Positions 43,747-52,882 are shown, numbered from the stretch's first letter. The stretch is DNA of 64,000 nucleotides from UBA668 sp041394605 (GCA_041394605.1 JAWKHX010000004.1:434001-498000); one strand, 5' to 3'. Made by a program: numbers and translations. Notes: generated by a model not told the origin, from the letters alone.

Positions 43747-44430
43747 TCACTCGTCGTCGGAGTCGGCGAGGGTTTCGTCGTCGGGGTGGTCGATCACCAC
43801 GCCGTGGAGGGCGAAGAGCGACAGCGAGAACGGCAGCACCTGGTCCGGCTCGATGACCGGGCGGATCAGGCCGCCGGCGCTGCGGATGCCGTCCACCGTG
43901 GACCCGTGCAGGCGGGCGTCAGGGATGCGGGCCTTGTCGAAGTCGGCACCGGTGAGGTCGCACCCGTCGAACCGAACTCCAGTGAGTTCGGCCCCGACGA
44001 ACTCGGCGTTGCGCAGGTCGCACTCCACGAACCACACCCGCTCGCCGCGGGCGAAACGGAACGAGGCGCCGTCGGCGCGGCAGCGGCGGAACACCACGTC
44101 CTGCAGGCGGGTGCCGAAGCACTGGATGCCGGACAGCCGGCAGTCGGCGACCTCCATCCGGGTGAAGGAGGCCTCTCCGAAGTGGGCGCCGGCTAGCGAG
44201 CAGCCGTCCAGCCTCGTGTCCACCCAGCGGGTCTCCTCGGCATCGGCCGACAGCAGGTCGCAGTGGTCCAGCACGCAGCCACGCACCTCCAGGCGGGCCA
44301 GGTCCGCCCGCGCCAGGTCCGCCTCGCGGATCGCCAGCTCCGTCCAGTCCTCGGCGTCCGCCAACGCCGCCGGATCCGCCGCGGGCTTGGTCTCGCCCAG
44401 CCGTGGCTGCCGGGGCTCGGCCGGGGTCAC
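43747..44430 (-). CDS. Pentapeptide repeat protein
   Basis: 227 residues. The centre (about 45-190) is a run of A(D/N)LxX-type pentapeptides: AIREADLARADLARLEVRGC, DCRLSGIQCFG, ECDLRNAEFVGAELTGV and DGCDLTGADFDKARI. These fold into a right-handed quadrilateral helix. Such proteins sometimes mimic DNA or act as small-molecule protection factors. The GTG start overlaps the hemolysin III stop (GTGA). The tail is acidic (DDETLADSDDE). The function here is unassigned. Confidence 0.85.
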   Translation of the reverse strand: MTPAEPRQPRLGETKPAADPAALADAEDWTELAIREADLARADLARLEVRGCVLDHCDLLSADAEETRWVDTRLDGCSLAGAHFGEASFTRMEVADCRLSGIQCFGTRLQDVVFRRCRADGASFRFARGERVWFVECDLRNAEFVGAELTGVRFDGCDLTGADFDKARIPDARLHGSTVDGIRSAGGLIRPVIEPDQVLPFSLSLFALHGVVIDHPDDETLADSDDE

Positions 44431-45086
44431 AGCAGGGGTGCGACGGCCAGCCACATGGCCGCGAACTGCAGCGCCGCGGCCACCACGGTGAAGGCGTGGA
44501 AGATCTCGTGGTACCCGAACACGGTGGGCCACGGGTCCGGCCGCTTGGCGGCCAGGCAGATGGCGCCGAGCGTGTAGGACACGCCACCGCCGAGGATCAG
44601 CAGGAACCCGGCGACTCCGAGTGCGGAGGCCATCTGCGGCAGGGCGAACACGGCCACCCAGCTGACCACGATGTAGCTGGCACCCTTCGCCGCCCGGGGC
44701 ACACGCGGCAGCCAGTGGAGCACGATGCCCGCGGCAGCGCCGATCCACGCACCCGAGATGACGAACGTGCGCTCCCACCCGTCCAGGCACGCCCAGGCAA
44801 CCGGTGTGTACCCGCCGGCGATGGCGAGGAAGATGGCCGAGCGGTCGAACTTCTGCATCAACGCCTTCGCCGCCGGTTGCCACGCCACCCGGTGGTACAG
44901 CGCCGACACCCCGAACATCACCGCCGTGCCGGCCACGTAGACCGACAGCAGCAGCCGCCCGCGCAGCGGAACCTGCGACCAGGCCACCAACCCGACACCC
45001 ATCAGCACCCACACGGGGAAGGACACGGCGTGCGCCCAGCCGCGCAGCAGCGGCCGGGGCAGATGGGCGACGGCCGTGCGTTCCAT
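44427..45086 (-). CDS. Hemolysin III family membrane protein (PAQR-like)
   Basis: 219 residues with seven predicted hydrophobic segments. Family features: GVSALYHRVAWQPAAKALMQ with SALYHR (Ser and His of the metal site), KFDRSAIFLAIAGGYTPVAW, and near the end HEIFHAFTVVAAALQF with the paired His. The PAQR fold is thought to be a zinc-dependent lipid hydrolase or channel; the hemolysin name is historical. A TAGCGT box is 8 nt before the ATG. It is followed by the overlapping pentapeptide gene in one operon. Confidence 0.9.
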   Translation of the reverse strand: MERTAVAHLPRPLLRGWAHAVSFPVWVLMGVGLVAWSQVPLRGRLLLSVYVAGTAVMFGVSALYHRVAWQPAAKALMQKFDRSAIFLAIAGGYTPVAWACLDGWERTFVISGAWIGAAAGIVLHWLPRVPRAAKGASYIVVSWVAVFALPQMASALGVAGFLLILGGGVSYTLGAICLAAKRPDPWPTVFGYHEIFHAFTVVAAALQFAAMWLAVAPLL

Positions 45087-45094
45087 GGCCGACC

Positions 45095-45100
45095 ACGCTA
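45095..45100 (-). promoter_or_regulatory. Leaderless -10 box for the hemolysin III gene
   Basis: TAGCGT on the minus strand, 8 nt before the start. Confidence 0.4.
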
Positions 45101-45111
45101 ACGCGGCGGTG

Positions 45112-46023
45112 CTACATGGAGATCGCGGCGATCTTGGCGGCCAGGTACTCGCCGGCGTTGACCGTCTCGCCGCCGCCCTCGCCGAGGGGCGTGATCATCG
45201 TCTCCGGGTCCGGCTCGCAGAAGTAGACCAGCGACAGCAGGGCGTCGTCCGGCTCGGTCGCCGCCGGCGCCAGCACCCGGTGGATCGCGCTGCGCCACCG
45301 GCCGCCGGACCAGTGGGCCATCATGTCGCCGCAGTTCACCGTGAACGCCCCGTCCACCACCGGCGCCTCCACCCACGAGCCGTCGGGCAACTGGACCTGC
45401 AAGGCGGACGAGCCGGGCTCGCGCGACAGCACCGTGATCGTCCCGAAGTCGGTGTGCGGGCCGATCCGGTACTGGCCCTCCACCGGCGCACCGAGATGGC
45501 TGATGGGTGCGTACCAGTTGACGTTCAGGGTGTTGTCGTTGCGCAGGGCGTGCCGGCGGAAGAACCCCTGGTCCTCCAGCCCCAGCGCCACGGCACACAC
45601 CTCCAGGATGCGCAGGTGCACGGCGTCCACGGCGCCGAGGTACTCCACCGCGGCCTCCCGGAAGCCGGCGGGTTCCTCCGGCCACACGTTGGCCCCACGC
45701 AGCGCCACCCGTCCGGGCAGCTCGTGCGCGCCCAGCCGGTAGCTCTCCTTCATGTCCGCCGGGGTCTCGTGGCCGAAGGAGTACCCGTTGGCCTCCATCC
45801 CCATCGGCGCCCAGCCGGCCATCCCCAGGCGCGGCATCCGCACCGCGGCCTTGCGGTCCGCGGGGAGGTGGAAGAACGAGAGGAACGCCGCCCTCGTGCG
45901 GTCCACCAGTTCGGCCGGCACCCCGTGACCGGTGACCATGACGAAGCCCACGTCGCGGAAGGCGGCGTCCAGCACGGCGGGTGCGTCCGGCGCACCGAGG
46001 TCGACGAGCGGCACACCGGTCAT
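45112..46023 (-). CDS. 2-oxoglutarate/Fe(II) oxygenase, isopenicillin N synthase family
   Basis: 303 residues. A DIOX_N-like N-terminal domain (PLVDLGAPDAPAVLDAAFRD, then VGFVMVTGHGVP) is followed by the 2OG-FeII oxygenase core: iron ligands in IGPHTDFGTITVLSREP (H-x-D) and WRSAIHRVLAP (distal His), and 2-oxoglutarate-binding Arg in the same strand. The substrate is unknown; relatives act on small metabolites. A TAGCGT box 6 nt before the ATG marks leaderless transcription. It is divergent from a second Fe/2OG oxygenase gene, with 57 bp between their start codons. Confidence 0.9.
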   Translation of the reverse strand: MTGVPLVDLGAPDAPAVLDAAFRDVGFVMVTGHGVPAELVDRTRAAFLSFFHLPADRKAAVRMPRLGMAGWAPMGMEANGYSFGHETPADMKESYRLGAHELPGRVALRGANVWPEEPAGFREAAVEYLGAVDAVHLRILEVCAVALGLEDQGFFRRHALRNDNTLNVNWYAPISHLGAPVEGQYRIGPHTDFGTITVLSREPGSSALQVQLPDGSWVEAPVVDGAFTVNCGDMMAHWSGGRWRSAIHRVLAPAATEPDDALLSLVYFCEPDPETMITPLGEGGGETVNAGEYLAAKIAAISM

Positions 46024-46029
46024 CGCCCG

Positions 46030-46035
46030 ACGCTA
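46030..46035 (-). promoter_or_regulatory. Leaderless -10 box for the 2OG oxygenase
   Basis: TAGCGT on the minus strand, 6 nt before the start at 46023. Confidence 0.45.
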
Positions 46036-46068
46036 ACCCAGCACGCCGGCCGCCGGCACGGTCACGGT

Positions 46069-46074
46069 TAGCGT
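46069..46074 (+). promoter_or_regulatory. Leaderless -10 box for the PhyH-like gene
   Basis: TAGCGT, 6 nt before GTG 46081. It faces the same hexamer on the other strand, 33 bp away. Confidence 0.45.
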
Positions 46075-46080
46075 GACGGC

Positions 46081-46809
46081 GTGCGGCCGAGTGCGGACCA
46101 GATCGCCCACTTCCAGCGTGAGGGCTTCGTCGTCCTGCCCGCCGCGCTGACCGGCGAGGAACTGGCCGGGTTGCGCACCGAGTGCCACCGCCGCATGGCC
46201 TCGATGGTCGCCACCATGGACGCCGTCGGCGCCGACACCCTCGGCCTCACCCACCGCGACCGCCGCTACTTCCTCCACGCCCCGTACCAGGAGTCGTCGT
46301 TCCTCACGGGCTTCCTGTTCGGCGACACATTGGTGGACGTCGCGGCCGCGCTGCTCGGCGACGAGGTGTACCTGTTCCTCGAGCTGTTCGTGGTGAAGCC
46401 GGCCGACGTCGGCACCCCGATGGCCTGGCATCAGGACGGCGGCTACGTGGACGGGAACCCCCACGACCCCTACGTCAGCCTGTGGGTGGCGCTCGACGAC
46501 ATGACCGCCGCCAACGGTGCGCTGTGCGTGCTGCCGTGGAGCCGCATGCCCGAGGGAGCAGGGGCCGGCGCCGCGCCGGCGCCCCACGTGAAGGACCGTG
46601 CCACCAACGACCTCGTCGGCTACGACGGGCCGGACCCGGGCGACCTGCTGGAAATCCCCGCGGGCGCCATCGTGGCGATGTCCAGCACCCTCTTCCACCG
46701 CACAGGTGAGAACACCACGGCCGCGCCGGGCCTCCTGGCGTCCTACTCGCCATCGCCCGTCCGGGCCGCAGACGGCTCGCTCTGGAACCTGGCCGTCCGC
46801 TGCCGGTGA
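46081..46809 (+). CDS. Phytanoyl-CoA dioxygenase (PhyH) family protein
   Basis: 242 residues. It has the N-terminal helix block FQREGFVVLPAALTGEELAG and the iron-binding motif AWHQDGGYVDGNPHDP (H-x-D), then SLWVALDDMTAANGALCVLP and the distal ligand SSTLFHRTGENT followed by the 2-oxoglutarate Arg region. The family hydroxylates acyl-CoAs or small metabolites using 2-oxoglutarate. GTG start with a close -10 box. It converges on the enoyl-CoA hydratase gene. Confidence 0.9.
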   Translation: MRPSADQIAHFQREGFVVLPAALTGEELAGLRTECHRRMASMVATMDAVGADTLGLTHRDRRYFLHAPYQESSFLTGFLFGDTLVDVAAALLGDEVYLFLELFVVKPADVGTPMAWHQDGGYVDGNPHDPYVSLWVALDDMTAANGALCVLPWSRMPEGAGAGAAPAPHVKDRATNDLVGYDGPDPGDLLEIPAGAIVAMSSTLFHRTGENTTAAPGLLASYSPSPVRAADGSLWNLAVRCR

Positions 46810-46826
46810 CGCCGCACCCGCCCGGC

Positions 46827-47597
46827 TCAGGCGGACTGGCCGTGGCGGCCGGCCCCGCCGGCGAACCGCGCCGCACCCGCCTGGGTCTCGCCGGAGAGAA
46901 TGGTCTCCAGGCCCAGCCGGGTCTCGTTGGCCAGCGCCTCGGGCAGCGGCAGGTCCCACTGCTCGTAGCTGCTCTGGCGGTCCCGCCGCATGCAACCCTG
47001 GGGGAGTGCCGCCAGTTGACGGGCCAGCTCGCGGGCCGCAGTCAGGGCCGTGCCCGGCGCGACCAGCCGGTTCGCCAGCCCCATCAGCCGGGCTTCCTCG
47101 CCGCTGACCCCTCGCCCGGTGAGGATCAGGTCCAGCGCGTGGCTGTGGCCGATCAGCCGGGGCAGGCGGACCGTGCCGCCGTCCACCAGCGGCACACCCC
47201 AGCGGCGGCAGTACACGCCGAACACGGCGTCCTCGGCGGCCACCCGCAGGTCGCACCACACGGCCAGCTCCAGCCCACCGGCCACGGCGAACCCCTCGAC
47301 GGCGGCGATGACCGGCTTGGACAGCAGCATCCGCGTCGGCCCCATCGGGCCGTCCACCTCGACGTCGCGGTCCACACGGTTGCCCCGCCCGTCGGTGATG
47401 GCCTTCAGGTCGGCGCCGGCGCAGAACGTGCCGCCGGCCCCGGTGAGGACGGCCACGGCCAGGGAGTCGTCGGCGTCGAACGCGGCGAACGCCTCGGCCA
47501 GCAGCGCAGCGGTCGGCCCGTCCACCGCATTGCGGACCTCCGGCCGGTCGATGGTGACCACGCACACGGGACCGTCATGCTCCACCCGCACGCTCAT
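46827..47597 (-). CDS. Enoyl-CoA hydratase/isomerase family protein
   Basis: 256 residues of crotonase fold. Residues 60-70 (GGTFCAGADLKAI) form one half of the oxyanion hole, and AVEGFAVAGGLELAVWCDLRVA the other, with EDAVFGVYCRRWGVPLVDGG where catalytic Glu residues usually sit and TGRGVSGEEARLMGLANRLV downstream. It hydrates or isomerises an enoyl-CoA; the exact reaction is not determinable. Its start overlaps the DUF2237 stop (ATGA), so the two genes are coupled. Confidence 0.9.
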   Translation of the reverse strand: MSVRVEHDGPVCVVTIDRPEVRNAVDGPTAALLAEAFAAFDADDSLAVAVLTGAGGTFCAGADLKAITDGRGNRVDRDVEVDGPMGPTRMLLSKPVIAAVEGFAVAGGLELAVWCDLRVAAEDAVFGVYCRRWGVPLVDGGTVRLPRLIGHSHALDLILTGRGVSGEEARLMGLANRLVAPGTALTAARELARQLAALPQGCMRRDRQSSYEQWDLPLPEALANETRLGLETILSGETQAGAARFAGGAGRHGQSA

Positions 47598-47962
47598 GGC
47601 GCGTCCACCGCATGGGCCCGCAGGTCGGCCAGCGAGCAGTACTCCAGCGCGGAGACGTGAGTGCTGGCCAGGCGCACCTGCGGGGCGGCGCCGGCCTCGA
47701 GGGCCTCCTGCCAGCGGCCGGCGCACAGGCACCACTGATCCCCGGCCCGCAGCCCGGCGAACCCGTACTGCGGCATCGGCGTGCTGAGGTCGTTGCCCAC
47801 CGAGCGGGAGTACTGCAGGAAGTCGTCCGTGCACACCACGCACACCACGTGCAGGCCGGGGTCGTCGCCATGGTTCTCGCAGCAGCCGGTGCGGTAGTAG
47901 CCGGTGAGCGGGTCCATCGAGCAGGGTTGCAGCTCGTCGCCGAGCACATTGATCTGCCGCAT
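47594..47962 (-). CDS. DUF2237 family protein
   Basis: 122 residues from ATG 47962 (RQINVLGDELQPCSMDPLTG). The family signature is present: GYYRTGCCENHGDDPGLHVV, CVVCTDDFLQYSRSVGNDLS, and AGDQWCLCAGRWQEALEAG. Conserved cysteines and acidic residues suggest a small metal-binding or enzyme fold, but no function is known. An upstream in-frame extension to 48013 is possible but less like the family. It is coupled to the hydratase gene. Confidence 0.88.
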   Translation of the reverse strand: MRQINVLGDELQPCSMDPLTGYYRTGCCENHGDDPGLHVVCVVCTDDFLQYSRSVGNDLSTPMPQYGFAGLRAGDQWCLCAGRWQEALEAGAAPQVRLASTHVSALEYCSLADLRAHAVDAP

Positions 47963-48051
47963 GAGCCTGACGATAACCCCTGTCGTGGCACACTGAACCC
48001 ACCTGAAGTCCACGACAACGGCGTCGGGAAGGGCCGGAAGGGAAGGGCATC

Positions 48052-51000
48052 GTGAGCATCAAGGGGGCGCCCGGTGAGGTGGCCGACGACTGGGTCGAGG
48101 CAACCACAGCGGCACTGGCGGAAGAACTGGGTGCGGACGCAGCAGCGGCGCTGATGGCCGTGGTGCGGCCCGTGATCCCGGCCGGCTACGACGAACTGAA
48201 CTGGCCCAACGGGGCCGTGGTGGACCTCCCCGTTGTCCATCGCCTGGCCACCGCCGACGGCGACGGGTGCGCCCGCGTCGGTACGGCGATGATGCACTTC
48301 GAGGAGGCCGATGGTGCCAACTGGCGCTTCCGCGTCTACCACTGCGGCGCCGCGCTGGCCATCGCCGATCTCCTGCCGTTGCTGGACCATCTGGGCTTCA
48401 AGGCCATCGACGAACGCTCGTCGCGGTTCGTGTTCCCAGAGCGCGAGGTGTGGATCCACGACGTGGGTGTGGAGGTTCCCGACGGCGTCGCGCTGGACGA
48501 TGCGTCCCGCGCCGAGGTGCAACGGGCGTTCGTCGCCCAGTTCGAGGGCACCGTGGAGGTGGACGGTCTGAACCGTCTCGTGCTGCTGGCGGGTCTCACC
48601 GCCCGCCAGGTGGAGATCCTCCGCGCCTACACCCGCTACCTGCGCCAGATCGGCTTCCCGTTCAGCCAGCAGTACATCGAGTCCACCATCACCCGCCACC
48701 CGGCCATCGCCCGCATGGTGGTGGAACTGTTCACCGCCCGCCTGGACCCCTCGCTCGGCAGAGACGCAGATCACGACGGCGATGTGGCCGGCCGCGACGA
48801 GCGGTGCGCCGAGCGCCGCGACGCCATCGTGGCGGCGCTGGAGGACGTGCCCAGCCTGGACGACGACCGCACCCTGCGGGCCTTCCTCGCGTTGGTGGAA
48901 GCCACCGTGCGCACCAACGCGTTCCGCCCCGGCCCCAATGCCGGTCACCGTGAGGTGCTGGCGTTCAAGTTCGACACGGCCAAGGTGCCCGACCTGCCCC
49001 TGCCGCGCCCGATGTTCGAGATCTGGGTGTGCTCGCCCCGGGTGGAGGGTGTGCACCTGCGCAATGGCCGCATCGCCCGCGGCGGCCTGCGCTGGAGCGA
49101 CCGGCGGGAGGACTTCCGCACCGAGATCCTCGGCCTGGTGAAGGCCCAGATCGTGAAGAACGCGGTCATCGTGCCCACCGGGGCCAAGGGCGGGTTCGTG
49201 CTGAAGCGCCCACCGGCGCCCGGCACCGACGAGTTCCGCGCCGAAGGTGTGGCCTGCTACCGGCAGTTCGTGGCCGGTCTCCTCGACCTCACCGACAACA
49301 TCGTCGGCGGCGAGATCGTGCCGCCACCGGCCACCGTCCGCCACGACGGCGACGACCCCTATCTCGTGGTGGCGGCGGACAAGGGCACCGCCACGTTCAG
49401 CGACATCGCCAACTCGATCGCCGAGGCGTACGGCTTCTGGCTGGGCGACGCCTTCGCCAGCGGTGGCAGCGCCGGCTACGACCACAAGGAGATGGGCATC
49501 ACCGCCCGCGGGGCGTGGGAGAGCGTCCGCCGCCACGCGGCCGTGCTGGGCAAGGACGTGGAGCGCGACCCCCTCACCGTGGTGGGCATCGGCGACATGA
49601 GCGGCGACGTGTTCGGCAACGGCCTGCTGCGCTCGCCCCACGTGAAGCTGCTGGCCGCCTTCGACCACCGCCACATCTTCCTCGACCCGAACCCGGACCC
49701 CGCCGCCAGCTTCGCCGAACGGCAGCGCATGTTCGAACTGTCGCGCAGCAGTTGGGCGGACTACGACCCCACGATCATCAGCGTGGGCGGAGGCGTGTAT
49801 CCACGGTCGATGAAGACCATCGGCATCAGCCCGGAGGCACGCGCTGCGCTGGGTACCGACCGAGCCACCTTCACCCCGGCGGAACTGATCTCGGTGATCC
49901 TGAAGGCGCCCGTGGACCTGCTGTGGAACGGCGGCATCGGCACGTACGTGAAGGCCGCCACCGAGAGCCACGCCGATGTGGGCGACCGGGCCAACGACGG
50001 CCTGCGGGTGAACGGCGCCGACCTGCGCTGCCGGATGGTGGGGGAGGGCGGCAACCTCGGCTTCACCCAACTCGGCCGGGTGGAGTACGCGCTGGCCGGT
50101 GGGTTGATCTACACCGACGCCATCGACAACTCCGCCGGGGTGGACTGCAGCGACCACGAGGTCAACATCAAGATCCTGCTGGGCCTGGCGATGGAAGAAG
50201 GCCGCCTCACGCTCGAGGAGCGCGACACCCTGCTGGCCAGCATGACCGACGACGTCGCCGAACTGGTGCTGGACGACAACCGTGCCCAGACGCTGGCGCT
50301 GGCCATCGCCCGCCGCCAGTCGCTGCCGATGGTCAACGTGCACAGCCGCTACCTGCGCCTGCTGGAGACCGAGGGCTGGCTGAACCGGCCGCTGGAGTTC
50401 CTGCCCACCGACCGCCAGATCGCCGAGCGCCAGGCGGGCGGCCTGGGCCTCACCACGCCCGAGTTCTCCGTCCTGCTCGCGTACACCAAGAGCACCAACA
50501 TCACCGAGATGGAGCGCAGCGACCTCCCCGACGACCCCTATCTGGTGCCGGATCTGGTGCGCTACTTCCCGCCGCGCCTGCGCCAGGAGTACCACGACGA
50601 CATCCTCCGCCATCGGCTGCGACGGGAGATCGTGGCCACCCAGGTGGGCAACCAGATGGTCAACCTGTCCGGCATCAGCTTCGATCACCGGATGGGCGAG
50701 GAAGCCGGCGTCAGCGTGGTGGACACCACCCGCGCCTGGATCGCCGCCCGCGACATCTACGGCCTGCCGGAGCTGTGGGACGCCGTGGAAGCGCTGACCG
50801 GCCAGGTGAAGCTGGACGTGCAGTTGGAGATGTTCCTCGAACTGCGATCCCTGTCCGAGCGCGGCACGCTCTGGCTGCTGCGCCACCGCAAGCTGCCACT
50901 GGACATCGCGGCAGCGGTGGAGGCCTACCGTCCGGGCATGCAGGCACTGGTGGAGCTGGAGGGATCGCTGCGCGGCCGGCTGCGCGACGAGGGGTTCGCC

Positions 51001-51447
51001 GGCGAGGCCCGCCGTCTGGCTGCCGGGGTGCCCGAGCACCTGGCCCAGCGCAGCGCCCAGTGGAACCTGCTGCACACCTGCTTCGACATGATCGAGTTGG
51101 GTCACAAGCTGGGCACTCCGCTGGCCGAGGTGTCCACCACCTACTGGCACGTGTTCGACGTGCTGGACCTCACCTGGCTGTGGGACGGCATCGGCGGCCT
51201 GCCGCGCAGCAACCGCTGGCAGACCCAGGCCCGCTCGGCCCTGCGCGACGACCTGCTGGTGGCGTTGGCCGATCTCAGCGAGGACGCCCTCCTCGCCGGC
51301 GGGGTGGATGCCTGGCAGGACACCAACGAGCGGATGGTGGCCCGGGCCATGGCGATGTTCACCGAACTACGCCGCGCCGACGCCCAGGACCTCACCACCC
51401 TGTCCGTCGCCGTCCGCCAACTCCGCAACCTGGCGCTGTTGACATGA
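48052..51447 (+). CDS. NAD-specific glutamate dehydrogenase, short form
   Basis: 1131 residues of the large (class L) NAD-GDH family, converting glutamate to 2-oxoglutarate and ammonia. RAYTRYLRQIGFPFSQQYIE lies near residue 200; the catalytic Lys in PTGAKGGFVLKRP near 380; the Rossmann site VVGIGDMSGDVFGNGLL near 510; and EGGNLGFTQLGRVEYAL near 665. Members of this family are usually about 1600 residues; here the N-terminal ~450 residues with ACT-like domains are missing, though the GTG start has a clear GGAAGGG upstream. Whether this is a natural variant or a wrong start is open; upstream sequence shows no continuing frame. Confidence 0.88.
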   Translation: MSIKGAPGEVADDWVEATTAALAEELGADAAAALMAVVRPVIPAGYDELNWPNGAVVDLPVVHRLATADGDGCARVGTAMMHFEEADGANWRFRVYHCGAALAIADLLPLLDHLGFKAIDERSSRFVFPEREVWIHDVGVEVPDGVALDDASRAEVQRAFVAQFEGTVEVDGLNRLVLLAGLTARQVEILRAYTRYLRQIGFPFSQQYIESTITRHPAIARMVVELFTARLDPSLGRDADHDGDVAGRDERCAERRDAIVAALEDVPSLDDDRTLRAFLALVEATVRTNAFRPGPNAGHREVLAFKFDTAKVPDLPLPRPMFEIWVCSPRVEGVHLRNGRIARGGLRWSDRREDFRTEILGLVKAQIVKNAVIVPTGAKGGFVLKRPPAPGTDEFRAEGVACYRQFVAGLLDLTDNIVGGEIVPPPATVRHDGDDPYLVVAADKGTATFSDIANSIAEAYGFWLGDAFASGGSAGYDHKEMGITARGAWESVRRHAAVLGKDVERDPLTVVGIGDMSGDVFGNGLLRSPHVKLLAAFDHRHIFLDPNPDPAASFAERQRMFELSRSSWADYDPTIISVGGGVYPRSMKTIGISPEARAALGTDRATFTPAELISVILKAPVDLLWNGGIGTYVKAATESHADVGDRANDGLRVNGADLRCRMVGEGGNLGFTQLGRVEYALAGGLIYTDAIDNSAGVDCSDHEVNIKILLGLAMEEGRLTLEERDTLLASMTDDVAELVLDDNRAQTLALAIARRQSLPMVNVHSRYLRLLETEGWLNRPLEFLPTDRQIAERQAGGLGLTTPEFSVLLAYTKSTNITEMERSDLPDDPYLVPDLVRYFPPRLRQEYHDDILRHRLRREIVATQVGNQMVNLSGISFDHRMGEEAGVSVVDTTRAWIAARDIYGLPELWDAVEALTGQVKLDVQLEMFLELRSLSERGTLWLLRHRKLPLDIAAAVEAYRPGMQALVELEGSLRGRLRDEGFAGEARRLAAGVPEHLAQRSAQWNLLHTCFDMIELGHKLGTPLAEVSTTYWHVFDVLDLTWLWDGIGGLPRSNRWQTQARSALRDDLLVALADLSEDALLAGGVDAWQDTNERMVARAMAMFTELRRADAQDLTTLSVAVRQLRNLALLT

Positions 51448-51457
51448 GGGCGATGGG

Positions 51458-51463
51458 TAGCCT
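51458..51463 (+). promoter_or_regulatory. Leaderless -10 box for gltX
   Basis: TAGCCT, 9 nt before ATG 51473. Confidence 0.45.
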
Positions 51464-51472
51464 CGGAGCCGC

Positions 51473-52882
51473 ATGACCGGCCCCCGCTACCGCTTCGCCC
51501 CGTCACCCACCGGCTTCCTCCACGTGGGCGGCGCGCGCACGGCTCTGTGGAACTGGGCGCTGGCCCGCAAGGAGGGCGGCACGTTCGTGCTGCGGATCGA
51601 GGACACCGACGAGGCCCGCAACCGGCCGGAGTGGACCCAGGGCATCATCGACGCCCTCGCCTGGCTGGGCATCCACGCCGACGACCCCCACTTCGAGGGG
51701 CCGTACTTCCAGAGCCAGTACGCCGACCAGCACATCACCGCCGCGCAGCGCCTGTACGACCAGGGTGCCGCCTACTACTGCGACATGACGCCCGCCGACA
51801 TCGAGGCCCGCAACAAGGCCGAGGGCACCCAGGGCTACCAGGGCTGGTCGCGCGACCTCGGCCTCGGCCCCGGGCCGGGGCGGGTGCTGCGCTTCCGGGT
51901 GCCGCCGGGCACCACCGTGGTGCGAGACCTGGTCCGCGGTGACGTCACGTTCGACAACGCGCTCATCGAGGACTTCGTGCTGCTCCGCGGCAACGGCAGC
52001 CCGATGTTCCTCCTGGCCAACGTGGTGGACGACCTGGCCATGGGCATCACCCACGTCATCCGGGCCGAGGAGCACCTCTCCAACACCCCCAAGCAGCAGA
52101 TGATCTGGGAGGCCCTCGGTGCCCAGCCACCCGTGTGGGGCCATGTGCCGCTGCTGGTCAACGAGCAGCGCAAGAAGATCTCCAAGCGGCGCGACAAGGT
52201 GGCGCTGGAGCAGTACCGCGACGAGGGCTACCTGGCCCCGGCGATGGTCAACTACCTGATGACGCTGGGCTGGACGCCGAAGGGCGACAGCGAGATCGCC
52301 GACTGGGCGGCGATGGAGGCGGACTTCCGGCTGGAGGACGTGAACCACTCGCCGGCGTTCTTCGACCTGAAGAAGCTGGCCGCCTTCAACGGCGAGTACA
52401 TCCGCGCCATGACGCAGGCCGAGTTCCTGGAGGCCGCCCGCCCGTGGCTCACCGCAGCCGACGCCCCCTACCCGGTGGACCGCTTCGACGAGGCCGTGTT
52501 CCTGGCCATGGCGCCGCACATCCAGCCCCGGTGCGTCACCCTCGCCGACGCGCCCGGCCTGGTTGACTTCCTGTTCCAGCCGGAGGTCGCGGTGGACGCC
52601 GAGGCGTGGGCCAAGGCGACGGGCACCTCCGAGGCGGTCGCCGTGTTCCGTGGCGCGGTCGCCGCGTACGAGGCGCTTGGCGACTGGACTTCCGAGGGCC
52701 TGAAGACCAGCCTGGAGGCCGTGGGCGAGGCGAACGGGTTGAAGCTCGGCAAGGCGCAGGCGCCGGTCCGGGTGGCCGTCACCGGGCGCACCGTGGGGCC
52801 GCCGCTGTTCGAGTCGTTGGAGTGCCTGGGTCGGACCGAAACCCTCCGCCGGCTGCGGCTGGCGGGTGCGCAGCTGCCGTGA
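51473..52882 (+). CDS. gltX: Glutamyl-tRNA synthetase
   Basis: 469 residues, class I. The HIGH-like motif APSPTGFLHVGGARTALWNW opens the protein, and the KMSKS-like loop is KKISKRRDKVAL near residue 242. The Rossmann half carries RIEDTDEARNRPEW and VIRAEEHLSNTPKQ; the C-terminal helical anticodon domain runs about 320-469. It charges tRNA-Glu, and tRNA-Gln if an amidotransferase route is used. tRNA-Gln and tRNA-Glu genes lie about 0.8-1 kb downstream. A TAGCCT box is 9 nt before the start. A YdcF-like gene overlaps its stop by 4 nt. Confidence 0.96.
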   Translation: MTGPRYRFAPSPTGFLHVGGARTALWNWALARKEGGTFVLRIEDTDEARNRPEWTQGIIDALAWLGIHADDPHFEGPYFQSQYADQHITAAQRLYDQGAAYYCDMTPADIEARNKAEGTQGYQGWSRDLGLGPGPGRVLRFRVPPGTTVVRDLVRGDVTFDNALIEDFVLLRGNGSPMFLLANVVDDLAMGITHVIRAEEHLSNTPKQQMIWEALGAQPPVWGHVPLLVNEQRKKISKRRDKVALEQYRDEGYLAPAMVNYLMTLGWTPKGDSEIADWAAMEADFRLEDVNHSPAFFDLKKLAAFNGEYIRAMTQAEFLEAARPWLTAADAPYPVDRFDEAVFLAMAPHIQPRCVTLADAPGLVDFLFQPEVAVDAEAWAKATGTSEAVAVFRGAVAAYEALGDWTSEGLKTSLEAVGEANGLKLGKAQAPVRVAVTGRTVGPPLFESLECLGRTETLRRLRLAGAQLP

